A stretch of 64,000 nucleotides of DNA from Bacteroidota bacterium (GTDB lineage: Bacteria; Bacteroidota; Bacteroidia; Bacteroidales; DTGW01), in contig JAKPQD010000383.1 of the NCBI GenBank assembly GCA_029572965.1, positions 1 through 64,000 on the forward strand, written 5' to 3'. This document shows positions 25,105-33,706 of the stretch, piece by piece. A program made the position numbers and the translations under genes. How positions within the stretch are numbered: the first letter of the stretch is position 1; each line of letters starts with the position of its first letter. The notes beneath the pieces were generated by a model. It had not been told where the DNA came from. It made no database searches and saw only the letters and a list, made by a program, of their open reading frames with translations.

Positions 25105-26274
25105 TTGCAAAAGTTTATTTTTCATCCCGGTCCTGCGCTAAAATTCGGCAATGGCGAATCTTCTGCTTTGGCCAACATTATCAAGCCATGGGGCGATAAG
25201 TTTATTTTGGTCACTGGAAGTCAATCTTTTGTAAATCTGCCATATTACCAGCAATGGCTTACTAATTTTGCCGCTATTGGGCTAATTTACAAACATATCA
25301 TCGTTAAAGGTGAGCCTAGGGCAGCATTTATCAATGAACAATGCCGGATGTTAAGAAACAACGATTATAAGTTCGTTGTAGCCATTGGCGGAGGAAGTGT
25401 AATGGACGCTGCAAAAGCCATTGCTGCTATGGTCACTGTCGATAATGATATTGAAAATTATCTCGAAGGGCTTCCCCAGTATAAACAGCACCCTGGTACA
25501 ACATTGCCACTTATAGCCCTTCCGACCACAGCTGGTACAGGTAGCGAAGCCACTAAAAATGCAGTAATTTCAAATCCGGGCATCAACGGTTTCAAAAGTT
25601 CGCTTCGTCACGACAACTTTATCCCACGCCTGGCAATAATTGACCCGTCATTGCATGTACCTTGTCCTGCTAATGTTACTGCTGCCAGCGGGCTTGATGC
25701 CCTGACGCAGCTAATTGAGGCATATACATCTACCCAAGCCAATACAATGACCGATACACTTGCTATTGAAGGCATTTCTTTATGTGTTCGTTCATTAAAA
25801 AAAGCCGCACTGTCAGGTGATAATATCGAAGCCCGCTCTGATATGGCCCTGGCTGCATATTTGTCAGGAGTTGTACTTGCTAATGCAGGACTTGGAGTAG
25901 TGCATGGTTTTGCCTCATCCGTAGCATCAATGTTTGACATTCCTCATGGCGTTATTTGCGGCACTTTGTTGGGAGAATCAACCCGCATGAATATCAAAAA
26001 AGCCAAAATACTGAATAACATAATAGCGTTGTCAAAATTTACCAATATTGGCAAGGTATTTGCAACTGAATCAAACAAAGACGATAACTGGTATCTCGAT
26101 TTTCTGGTTCAACAGTTGAACAAACTTATTGACGAATTTAACATTCAGAAATTGGGGGCTTATCAGGTAACATCAAATGATTTGCAGGCTATATCGAAAT
26201 TGACTAAAATAAAAAACAACCCTGTTACGTTAACACAGGAGGAAATATTAGAAATAATAACTTCAAGAACATAA
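25105..26274 (+). CDS. iron-containing alcohol dehydrogenase
   Basis: A 389-residue group III (Fe/Zn) alcohol dehydrogenase. The N-terminal Rossmann-like part has FILVTGSQSF and the glycine motif VVAIGGGSVMDAAKAIAAMV. ALPTTAGTGSEATKNAVI is the family's first signature. Metal ligands are in GLDALTQLIEAYTS (Asp upstream in IDPSLHVP), VVHGFASSVASMFDIPHG (two His). The substrate is probably a short aldehyde or alcohol such as lactaldehyde, butanol or glycolaldehyde; not decidable. The start is TTG 25105 (no ATG in register), 3 bp after the ABM-gene stop, so the two are surely cotranscribed. Confidence 0.9.
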   Translation: MQKFIFHPGPALKFGNGESSALANIIKPWGDKFILVTGSQSFVNLPYYQQWLTNFAAIGLIYKHIIVKGEPRAAFINEQCRMLRNNDYKFVVAIGGGSVMDAAKAIAAMVTVDNDIENYLEGLPQYKQHPGTTLPLIALPTTAGTGSEATKNAVISNPGINGFKSSLRHDNFIPRLAIIDPSLHVPCPANVTAASGLDALTQLIEAYTSTQANTMTDTLAIEGISLCVRSLKKAALSGDNIEARSDMALAAYLSGVVLANAGLGVVHGFASSVASMFDIPHGVICGTLLGESTRMNIKKAKILNNIIALSKFTNIGKVFATESNKDDNWYLDFLVQQLNKLIDEFNIQKLGAYQVTSNDLQAISKLTKIKNNPVTLTQEEILEIITSRT

Positions 26275-26275
26275 G

Positions 26276-26719
26276 ATGAACAAATTTATTCGATACGCAT
26301 TTCTATTATGCATAAGCATCTCTTTATTTTCATGCAAAGGAGAAAAAGGTGACAAAGGCGACCCTGGCGATATGGGCAATGCCAATGTTAAATCCATCAT
26401 TTTTGATGTAAAACCATCCAACTGGCAGGGAGACAGCTCGGAATATTATGTATTCTTTGATGTAAAAGAAATCAACCAGGAAATTTTCAGCAATGGTGCA
26501 GTTTTACTATACATTCTCCGCAACGAAGGCTCAAGTAACCAAAGCTTCAACGCCTTGCCCTACACCTGGGTTTACGAAAATGCTTTTGAATACCTTGACT
26601 ATGATGTATTTCTGGGTAAAATTAAGATTTCTTATCGCATGGTTGATAATGGAATAAACACAACTACCTTGCCTGACGAAACTTTTACTTTTAAAGTAGT
26701 AGTACTTACCGGAAATTAA
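26276..26719 (+). CDS. small lipoprotein with short collagen-like stretch
   Basis: A 147-residue lipoprotein. The signal peptide ends at LFSC with lipidated Cys20, followed at once by four collagen-type Gly-X-Y triplets (GEKGDKGDPGDMG, 22-34). The rest is a beta-rich domain (IIFDVKPSNWQGD; YYVFFDVKEINQEIFSNGAVLLY; FTFKVVVLTGN). Lipoproteins with a GxKGDxGDxG linker are common in Bacteroidota and probably sit at the cell surface; function unknown. It begins 1 bp after the alcohol dehydrogenase stop (TAAGATG). Confidence 0.8.
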   Translation: MNKFIRYAFLLCISISLFSCKGEKGDKGDPGDMGNANVKSIIFDVKPSNWQGDSSEYYVFFDVKEINQEIFSNGAVLLYILRNEGSSNQSFNALPYTWVYENAFEYLDYDVFLGKIKISYRMVDNGINTTTLPDETFTFKVVVLTGN

Positions 26720-26842
26720 TAGTAAAATCTATAAAAAAAGCCCCATAGACCTGTTGCTCTCAATAGCAGAACATAAAAATCGCTTCAAATATTTTCAAAA
26801 ATACACTGTTTTGCTGCGTCTTTTTTAGTTACTTAAAACAAC

Positions 26843-26867
26843 AAAAGCCGCTTTTTACGCGGCTTTT
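26843..26867 (-). terminator. terminator downstream of tRNA-Phe
   Basis: Nine-bp stem AAAAGCCGC/GCGGCTTTT (26843-26851 with 26859-26867), 7-nt loop. T-rich on both sides, so it could also end plus-strand transcription from the lipoprotein operon. Confidence 0.75.
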
Positions 26868-26878
26868 GCTTTTAGCTG

Positions 26879-26951
<73 letters not shown>

Positions 26952-26972
26952 TTGTCTGTTGGAATTGCGGTG

Positions 26973-27002
26973 CAAAAATAACTATTTTTTTTTACTACCC
27001 AA
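26973..27002 (-). promoter_or_regulatory. promoter of tRNA-Phe
   Basis: On the minus strand TTG (27002-27000), exactly 19 bp, TATTTTTG (26980-26973): a complete TTG-N19-TAnnTTTG match, ending 21 bp before the tRNA 5' end. Confidence 0.7.
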
Positions 27003-27238
27003 AAAAATCACACAAAAACAGCAAAATAATTTCTTTCATTTTATTCCTTTAAACCACCACATTTTACAACACTTTGAGTGCCTTATATTTATCTATGCTA
27101 CCTATAATCTCCTTATATTCTCCCTTACGCTTCCATAATCTTCTTTTTTTTCCTATCCTTCCACTTATTTGCCTTACCTCTTCTTCCTTCTTCCTTCATC
27201 TTGATTATTTTCCCTATCTTTGCCCAGCTTTTTGAACA

Positions 27239-28465
27239 ATGGAATACCAAAAATTGACACTTAATAATGGCATCAGGGTTGTGCTTTTACAAGTCAAAAC
27301 CCCTATTGCCCATGCAGGTTTGTTTATCAACGCCGGTTCTCGTGACGAAAACCAAGACGAACACGGTATCGCCCATTTAATTGAACATGTCATATTTAAA
27401 GGAACTGAAAAACGCCGTTCGCACCATATCCTTTCGCGAATGGAAGATGTAGGCGGCGAAATCAATGCTTTTACTACCAAAGAAGAAACCTGCATACACG
27501 CCACATTTATGAAGGAATACCTTGAACGTGCATTAGAACTCATTGCTGATATTGCCTTCAATTCTGTTTTTCCCGAAAAAGAACTCAACAAAGAAATAGA
27601 AGTAGTAATTGACGAAATCAATTCATATAAAGATAACCCTTCTGACCTTATTTTTGACGATTTCGACGAACGTCTTTTCCCCAACGACCCTCTTGGCCGC
27701 AATATTTTAGGCAAAGCGGAGAAACTAAAAAGATACAAACGAAAAGACCTGTTGACATTTATTAAAAATAATTACCATACAGACCAAATGGTAATAAGTA
27801 TTGTTGGTAATGTTACTATCAAACAAGTTGAAAAATTGGCAATACGTCATTTTGGTCATTTTTCGGCCAACTTGCGAAACAAAAAACGGGCCCAGGCATT
27901 AATTGGCCCACCTTTTAACAATTCTCAGAAAAAAAGTACCTACCAAACACATTGCATTATCGGCACAGAAGCCTATGGTTTTACACACCCGGCAAGAATG
28001 AGCATGCATTTGCTCAACAATATGCTTGGAGGCCCTGGAATGAACTCTCGTTTAAGCATGTCGCTCCGCGAACGCAACGGATATACCTATAATATTGAAT
28101 CAAACTACGCCAATTTCAGCGATACAGGCATTTTTTCTGTCTATTTTGGTACTGATAAAGAAAATCTTGATAAATGTATCAAACTGATTTTTAAAGAATT
28201 CAACAAACTAAGAGAACTAAAACTTAGCGAAATTCAACTTTCTAAAGCTAAGAAACAACTTATTGGCCAGTTGGCCATTGCTTCCGAAAGCAATGAAAAT
28301 ATTATGTTGTCGATGGGCAAAAGCTTCCTTGTATATGACAAATTTGACAACCTTGAAGAAGTATGCAGGCAAATTGAGTACATCTCCTCAATAGACGTAT
28401 TAGAAACAGCCAACGACATCCTTAATCCCGAAAAGCTTTCATTCCTCATTTATAGCGACAAATGA
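27239..28465 (+). CDS. M16-family zinc metallopeptidase
   Basis: A 408-residue insulinase/mitochondrial-processing-peptidase-like protein. The inverted zinc motif HLIEH (46-50, with Glu49 catalytic) and the distal glutamate in the KEIEVVIDEINSY helix (about 119-130) are intact. It begins with LNNGIRVVLLQVKTPIAHAGLFINAGSRDE, the typical M16 opening. The second half carries the non-catalytic domain (MSMHLLNNMLGGPGMNSRLSMSLRE; NGYTYNIESNY), including the R/Y residues conserved for substrate binding. Cytosolic by lack of a signal peptide. Overlaps the methyltransferase gene by 4 bp (ATGA). Confidence 0.94.
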   Translation: MEYQKLTLNNGIRVVLLQVKTPIAHAGLFINAGSRDENQDEHGIAHLIEHVIFKGTEKRRSHHILSRMEDVGGEINAFTTKEETCIHATFMKEYLERALELIADIAFNSVFPEKELNKEIEVVIDEINSYKDNPSDLIFDDFDERLFPNDPLGRNILGKAEKLKRYKRKDLLTFIKNNYHTDQMVISIVGNVTIKQVEKLAIRHFGHFSANLRNKKRAQALIGPPFNNSQKKSTYQTHCIIGTEAYGFTHPARMSMHLLNNMLGGPGMNSRLSMSLRERNGYTYNIESNYANFSDTGIFSVYFGTDKENLDKCIKLIFKEFNKLRELKLSEIQLSKAKKQLIGQLAIASESNENIMLSMGKSFLVYDKFDNLEEVCRQIEYISSIDVLETANDILNPEKLSFLIYSDK

Positions 28466-29103
28466 AACTACATCCCGACTTAGAACAATACATTGAAAAT
28501 CACAGTAGCATAGAACTGCCTATTCTAAAAGAGATTTACAAAGATACGTACCTCAACCAGCTTAACCCCCGTATGGTTTCGGGTCACAACCAGGGCTTAT
28601 TCCTTATTATGATTAGTAAAATGATTAAACCAAAGTCCATATTGGAAATAGGAACTTTTACCGGATACTCTGCCATTTGTTTGGCTCAAGGGTTAACTCC
28701 TGACGGTATCCTTCATACTATTGAAATAGACGATGAAATAGCCTCTCAAACCAAGCTTTCTTTTAATAGATCAGGATTAGGAGATAAAATAAAACTGCAT
28801 GTTGGCAGTGCCTTGGATATAATTCATAAAATTAACACCTCATTTGACCTTATTTTCATTGATGGCGAGAAACGCGAGTATCCTCAATATCTTGAACTAT
28901 GCTTAAAATACCTCAATGTAGGAGGCTATCTAATCGCTGACAATGTTCTTTGGAACGAAAAAGTTATAGACCCGGCAATGAAAGAAGACAAAGCTACCAA
29001 AGCTGTAATTCAATTCAACGAAATGGTGCATGCAAATCCAGACCTTTTACATGTTTTGTTACCACTTCGAGATGGATTAATGATGTGCCAAAAAATAAGA
29101 TAA
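28462..29103 (+). CDS. class I SAM-dependent O-methyltransferase (YrrM/COMT type)
   Basis: A 213-residue methyltransferase with motif I ILEIGTFTGYSAICLA, the acidic strand-2 end HTIEIDDE, and the metal-site segment FDLIFIDGEKREYPQYLELCLKYL followed by GGYLIADNVLWNEKV. This Asp/Asp-Asn arrangement is that of divalent-cation-dependent catechol-type O-methyltransferases and of the tRNA hydroxyuridine methyltransferase TrmR (YrrM). A tRNA 5-hydroxyuridine role is possible but not proven. Translationally coupled to the M16 peptidase, an association seen in other Bacteroidota. Confidence 0.92.
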   Translation: MKLHPDLEQYIENHSSIELPILKEIYKDTYLNQLNPRMVSGHNQGLFLIMISKMIKPKSILEIGTFTGYSAICLAQGLTPDGILHTIEIDDEIASQTKLSFNRSGLGDKIKLHVGSALDIIHKINTSFDLIFIDGEKREYPQYLELCLKYLNVGGYLIADNVLWNEKVIDPAMKEDKATKAVIQFNEMVHANPDLLHVLLPLRDGLMMCQKIR

Positions 29104-29106
29104 AAA

Positions 29107-29130
29107 AAAACGCCCTTAAAAGGGCGTTTT
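29107..29130. terminator. bidirectional terminator
   Basis: AAAACGCCC/GGGCGTTTT (29107-29115 with 29122-29130), loop TTAAAA, A-run before and T-run after. It serves the methyltransferase gene and the convergent beta-barrel gene. Confidence 0.88.
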
Positions 29131-29149
29131 TTTTAGGCTATAAGGTATA

Positions 29150-29893
29150 TTAAAAATTAATACCAAATCGTACCGTAGGATAAACAAAGAAACCAACATT
29201 CAGGTTATCTCCTTTTTGGCTAACTCCTGGAATAGGCTCAATGGTACTTACAGAGTAAGCAACGGATACAGGTCTGATTTCAACACCTACAAACAACCCG
29301 TCATTTGTATTGTATTCAGCACCAAAATCAATAGCTCCAAAATATCCATATACTTCAGCAATAGAAGAACCAGCAGATGTCTCTGTTATAGACTTTGATT
29401 TACCAGCTCCATAACGAAACCCTAATTCACCACCAGCATATATCGCAACGTTGTTTTTGCTGAAATATTTATCAGCTCCAACCTGAAACAAAAACTGATT
29501 TTGTTTTTGCTCCTTAACATCACTAAAAGCAGGTATTGCAGTTTGTGGATCGAACGGATATACATCATTGTCAACCCCGGGAATTTCGTTTTGTCCAGGA
29601 GTAACACTGATTTGTCCCCCACCTATAAACTTACAGGCAAGGTTGTCGGCAACAAAAAATTTCACTTCCATGCCTACCATGTTCACGAGCGAGTTGCTTG
29701 TACCACTCACCCAACGAGCCGGCTCAACACTAAGGTATTGAGTAGAGCTTGTCTGCGAAGGAGCCTGAAGCATGCCAACATAAGGCGAGTTGCCTAAGTT
29801 GAGCGATACTTTCAGTGTCCCGGCATTGAACTGAGAAAACAAAGGCAATGAAACTAATGCTACCAAAACAGTAATGATATGCTTTTTCATCAT
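29150..29893 (-). CDS. outer-membrane beta-barrel protein (BT1926-like)
   Basis: A 247-residue protein with a signal peptide ending about residue 20 (LVSLPLFSQ). Repeated amphipathic strands follow (LKVSLNLGNSPYVG; GMEVKFFVADNLACKF; AIYAGGELGFRYGAG; FGAIDFGAEYNTNDGLFVGVEIRPVSVAYSVS) and the chain ends in Phe (TVRFGINF), the BAM signal. It resembles the small BT1926-type barrels of Bacteroidota, unknown in function. It lies 44 bp downstream of the coiled-coil lipoprotein gene on the same strand, so the two are probably partners. Two adjacent ATGs (29893 and 29890) are possible starts. Confidence 0.8.
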   Translation of the reverse strand: MMKKHIITVLVALVSLPLFSQFNAGTLKVSLNLGNSPYVGMLQAPSQTSSTQYLSVEPARWVSGTSNSLVNMVGMEVKFFVADNLACKFIGGGQISVTPGQNEIPGVDNDVYPFDPQTAIPAFSDVKEQKQNQFLFQVGADKYFSKNNVAIYAGGELGFRYGAGKSKSITETSAGSSIAEVYGYFGAIDFGAEYNTNDGLFVGVEIRPVSVAYSVSTIEPIPGVSQKGDNLNVGFFVYPTVRFGINF

Positions 29894-29937
29894 AATAATT
29901 CTTATTTCAATTAAATATTTAGGTATGTAACCTAATA

Positions 29938-31680
29938 TTAATAAGCATCAATTTTTGCTTTAATAGCAGCTGCATTAGTCTCATATTCTGTAAGAAGGCT
30001 TGTATACATTGCAATCTTAGCATTAGATGTCTTAATAGCATCTTCATAGGTATAGTCTGCTTTATTAACGCGAGAAATCTGCAAATTGTAATCGTTAATA
30101 TCATTCTGCAATGTGGCAATATCTTTTTGCAAGGCAGCAATTTTGTCATCCAATTGGCTAATTTTTACAGAAGCATCAGAAATTAAACTTATCCCTTCAA
30201 GTGTAGTCTTGCAAGCTTTGTATGATACATAGTTATTTTTTGCAATATTCTCAGCTGTTAAAGCTTCATTATATTGTTTAAGAGCAGCTTCATAATCAGC
30301 TTTTTTGGCATCTTTAGCAGCTAACAAAGATGCAACTTTACCATCTGCCTCATCATAAATAGCGCTAAAGCCATCGTATCTTGCCCTGCGGGCTACAATA
30401 GAGTCATTAGCAATCTTTGCATTGTCATAAGCTGTTTTGGCTGGATCATATCCTGCCTTAACATTGTCATAAGTACTTTGTTTTGCAGCAAGATCTGTAT
30501 TTGCATCACTCAAAGCCTGGGTAGCATTAGTTTGCTCAGTCAATTGAGCAGATGTAGGAGTACCTCCGGCAGCAGTAACAGAAGCTACAACAGCGTCTGC
30601 AGCATCTTTACGAACTTGAGCCTGATTTTTGGTGTTTTTTGAAGCTGCAAGGTTGTTTGTTGCAGTAGTAAACTGTGTTGCCCAAATATTGTAAACCCCA
30701 GATTTGTCTGTAAGATCAGAAGCTACACGGGCTTGTTCCTGAACAAGTTCATTAAAAGTATTAACACCAACTAAAGTAAGCAAATTTTTCATATCATTAT
30801 TTGCTTTATTTTTTCTTGCCAGGTTCCTGTTATATGTGTTAGTGGCAGCAGTATCAGCATTATAAGCTTTAGCCTTGTCATCTTCCAATATTACCCTGGC
30901 ATTTTGTTTTGCAACAAAATCAACTTCAGCAGAATTTACCAAGCTGGTGATATCATCAATTGCTTTTGTATAATCTGCAGAAGTTTTTGCTCCATTGTAA
31001 ATAGTTATAGTTTTTTGTTTTGCAACTATAGACAAGCTATCTGTGCGGATATTATCCCTATAACCAAGGATAAGGTTGGCCTTAATTTCAATATCATTTG
31101 CCTGATTGTTCAATGCTGTAAGTAATGTACCTTTTTCAGCAAGAATATCTCCTCTCAAAGTAAAAATACCTCTGTTAATAGTAACACCACTTGAAAGTGT
31201 CCCTCCATTGTAATAAGCAAAATAATCATTGTACAAATTAACCAATGCCTGGTTTTTAGCAGATGCATTGACAGAATCTCTTAAATAATTCTGTTTTGCA
31301 GTGAACAAAGTAGCCTGACTATTAACAAAAGCGACCTGGGCACTGATCAGGTTAGTTTTTGAATTCTGGATGTTAATGGCCATCTGGTCAACAACAAGTT
31401 GTGAATCCCTGGAATAAGTAAGTTTCAACATCTGCTGTTGAAAATTATAATCAGCAATATTATACTGACTTTGCGCTGTAGCCACAGACAAATCTAATTT
31501 GTACTTTGCCGAATCATAAGCATTTTTCAAAACAGCAGCATCAGCTTCAGCCTGAAGTTTATCAGCTTTCGCTTCGCGCATAGCTTTTACCGAGTCAAGC
31601 TCTTCAGTTTCAAGGCATGATGTAGCTACAAATACAGCACACACACCATAAATTGATAGTTTTAGAAGATTTTTTTTCAT
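29938..31680 (-). CDS. long coiled-coil lipoprotein, function unknown
   Basis: A 580-residue lipoprotein: signal peptide then VATSC with lipidated Cys22. The rest is almost wholly helical and rich in Ala, Asn, Asp and Lys, with several long heptad segments (residues about 30-130, 200-300, 300-460 and 500-580; for example KADKLQAEADAAVLKNAYDS and the final LEGISLIS...LQKDIATLQNDI region). The repeated AxxAxxxYxxA layout resembles the periplasmic helices of TolC-type or S-layer-like filaments, but I do not recognise a family. It precedes the beta-barrel gene, suggesting an envelope structure in which the coiled coil spans the periplasm or surface and the barrel anchors it; that is inference. 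Several AT-biased codon runs but no frameshift. Confidence 0.75.
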   Translation of the reverse strand: MKKNLLKLSIYGVCAVFVATSCLETEELDSVKAMREAKADKLQAEADAAVLKNAYDSAKYKLDLSVATAQSQYNIADYNFQQQMLKLTYSRDSQLVVDQMAINIQNSKTNLISAQVAFVNSQATLFTAKQNYLRDSVNASAKNQALVNLYNDYFAYYNGGTLSSGVTINRGIFTLRGDILAEKGTLLTALNNQANDIEIKANLILGYRDNIRTDSLSIVAKQKTITIYNGAKTSADYTKAIDDITSLVNSAEVDFVAKQNARVILEDDKAKAYNADTAATNTYNRNLARKNKANNDMKNLLTLVGVNTFNELVQEQARVASDLTDKSGVYNIWATQFTTATNNLAASKNTKNQAQVRKDAADAVVASVTAAGGTPTSAQLTEQTNATQALSDANTDLAAKQSTYDNVKAGYDPAKTAYDNAKIANDSIVARRARYDGFSAIYDEADGKVASLLAAKDAKKADYEAALKQYNEALTAENIAKNNYVSYKACKTTLEGISLISDASVKISQLDDKIAALQKDIATLQNDINDYNLQISRVNKADYTYEDAIKTSNAKIAMYTSLLTEYETNAAAIKAKIDAY

Positions 31681-32117
31681 AAATTTTTGTTTTTTGGTAT
31701 TAAGAAATTAAGTTTTAGAAATAATATTTTATTAAAGAAACGTTAAGTTAAATATTTTTTTTGATGTAAAAAACACCAAGCCTCAATTAAATAAAGATTT
31801 TTACAATAAAATATGGTTAGATAATAATTTATTATCAAATTTAATATAGGAAAATAAAACTTTTCATTAATATAAGTTACTGAACAATAGATTAAAAGAA
31901 AGTTTTTAAATTTAGAACACCCATGATTCTATCCAAGACAAAAAAAATGGTACTCTGGTTAAATAATAAACCAGCTATCATTCATTAAACCCCATTTAGC
32001 ATGAAAGCTTTTCGACTATTAAACAACACTAAAATTATTAAAACCAATCACCCCTCAATGCAACTTGACATAAAAAAAGCGCCACAAGGGCGCTTCATTA
32101 TATTTGTTACTTTCTGT
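31681..32117. other. 437-bp AT-rich intergenic stretch
   Basis: No gene seen. It holds the probable promoter region of the coiled-coil lipoprotein (TAAATTTG at 31843-31836 on the minus strand, no good TTG) and the trigger factor terminator. The long, very AT-rich leader suggests a strong or regulated promoter. Confidence 0.5.
32077..32095 (-). terminator. trigger factor terminator
   Basis: AAGCGCC/GGCGCTT (32077-32083 with 32089-32095), 5-nt loop. On the minus strand a T7 run follows, 22 bp after the tig stop. Confidence 0.85.
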
Positions 32118-33467
32118 TTAAGCTAATTTTGCATATTCGTCTTGCGAAATTTCTTTTTCTTCTACAGTTGCGTTTTGACGCACATAATCAACCACCTTCT
32201 GCTCAATAACATTAGTCACATAGCGTCTAACCGACTCCTCTTTTTTCATATTTTCAGCAATAAAATATTCGAGGTGTTCATCGTCCATGTTGGTGATGCC
32301 ATAGTTGAGAAACTGAATACGGATTTCTTCTTTGGCCATCTCTTTGATTTCGGTTTCTTCAACTTTAAACCCGTTGTCTTTGCTGATTTTATTTTTGATA
32401 ATCTGCCATTTCAGGCCTTCAGCAAACATAGGAAATTCTTGTTCAATCTGTTCTTTAGTAATTTTACCTTCATTAGTTGAAAGTAACCAACGTTTAAGAA
32501 ACTCTTCAGGTAAGCTAAAGTTAACTTTTTCAGTTAAAAGTTTTTTTGCATCGTTAGCAAAGCGATATTTTACCTGCATTTTGTTGAAGTTTTCGACTTC
32601 ATCTTTTATTTTGGCCCGAAATTCTTCTTCAGATTTTACTTCGCCGGCTTTGTAAACTTTGTCAAACAAATCCTGTTCAACAGCAGCAGATTCAAACTTG
32701 CTGATAGCGCCAATAGTCATCTGGAAATGTGATGGGGCAGCATCAACCTCGTGTTTTTCAACTTTCAACAGGTTTGCAAGCTCAACATTATTAGGAAAAG
32801 CCTTTTTAATGTCAAATTTAACAATATCACCCACTTTAGCTCCAATGAATGCATTTATTTCTGCGTCGTCTTTAGCTAAATCAAGATAAATAGTAACCCC
32901 TTCAGCAACATGTCCATTCTCAACCAAATTGCCTTTTTCATCAACTTCAGCTAAATTACCAGTAATGCTCGATTCTTTTTCAGCTACTTCTGCAGTAACA
33001 AATTTTCCGAAACGGCGGGCATAATACTCTATTTGTTTATTGATGGCTGTATCATCAGCAGGGATAGTATATGAAGTGATTTTGTCTTTCTTTGTCCACG
33101 AAATTTCAAAAGAAGGAGTCAATGCAATATCAAAAGTAAATTCAAATTCGGTATTGTTATCAAAATCAATGGTTTTATTGTCTGTTTCAGAAGGAATAGG
33201 GTCTCCTAAAATATCAAGATTTTGTTCTTTGATATAATTGTAAAGTGATTCGCTGATAAGTTTGTTTACTTCTTCAATAAGTACAGGCTTGCGGTACATT
33301 TTTTCGACCAAACCCATTGGTACATGGCCGGGACGAAAACCTGGCATGTTAATTTTTTTGCGATAATCATTCAGCGATTTTTTTACTTTTTCTTCGTAAT
33401 CTTCCTTGCCAAAACTAAGTTTTATCTTGGCATTCAACTCGTCAACGTTTTGCTTACTAATATTCAT
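32118..33467 (-). CDS. tig: trigger factor
   Basis: Ribosome-associated chaperone and, in most bacteria, prolyl isomerase. The N-terminal ribosome-binding domain has the signature GFRPGHVP (43-50). A central domain (about 155-245) lies at the PPIase position but is poorly conserved, as in other Bacteroidota trigger factors, so isomerase activity is doubtful. The C-terminal chaperone arms fill 250-430 (EEEFRAKIKDEVENFNKMQVKYRFAND; MAKEEIRIQFLNYG). Length 449 is normal. It starts at ATG 33467 and ends at its own terminator. clpP/clpX are not adjacent. Confidence 0.95.
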   Translation of the reverse strand: MNISKQNVDELNAKIKLSFGKEDYEEKVKKSLNDYRKKINMPGFRPGHVPMGLVEKMYRKPVLIEEVNKLISESLYNYIKEQNLDILGDPIPSETDNKTIDFDNNTEFEFTFDIALTPSFEISWTKKDKITSYTIPADDTAINKQIEYYARRFGKFVTAEVAEKESSITGNLAEVDEKGNLVENGHVAEGVTIYLDLAKDDAEINAFIGAKVGDIVKFDIKKAFPNNVELANLLKVEKHEVDAAPSHFQMTIGAISKFESAAVEQDLFDKVYKAGEVKSEEEFRAKIKDEVENFNKMQVKYRFANDAKKLLTEKVNFSLPEEFLKRWLLSTNEGKITKEQIEQEFPMFAEGLKWQIIKNKISKDNGFKVEETEIKEMAKEEIRIQFLNYGITNMDDEHLEYFIAENMKKEESVRRYVTNVIEQKVVDYVRQNATVEEKEISQDEYAKLA

Positions 33468-33536
33468 TCAATAAAATATTTGATTAGACTGGATAAAAAG
33501 AAATTCCTTTTTCGATGGACAATTAAAACAAATAAG

Positions 33537-33618
33537 TGCGGATGAAGGGACTCGAACCCCCACGCCTTACGGCACCAGATCCTAAGTCTGGCTCGGCTAC
33601 CAATTACGACACATCCGC
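33537..33618 (-). tRNA. tRNA-Leu (anticodon TAG)
   Basis: 82-nt class II tRNA on the minus strand. Acceptor GCGGATG/CATCCGC, anticodon arm CCAGA-CTTAGGA-TCTGG (anticodon TAG, codon CTA), a long variable arm TGCCG-TAA-GGCG and T arm with GGTTCGAGTCC. CCA is not encoded. A perfect -7 box TATCTTTG lies at 33640-33633. Confidence 0.96.
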
Positions 33619-33632
33619 AATTTTTGAGAGCG

Positions 33633-33640
33633 CAAAGATA
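33633..33640 (-). promoter_or_regulatory. -7 element for tRNA-Leu
   Basis: TATCTTTG on the minus strand, 15 bp before the tRNA 5' end; the expected TTG about 19 bp further up is only TCT/TTT, so a partial promoter match. Confidence 0.45.
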
Positions 33641-33706
33641 GATATTTAATTTTTTTTAAAGATTAATTTCGCAATTATTTTTATACTTTCACTCACAAAA
33701 AAAATA

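Noticed and set aside
29150-31680. S-layer or known adhesin operon
   Set aside because: The helical lipoprotein has no recognisable S-layer, SLH or adhesin motif, so the name is not justified.
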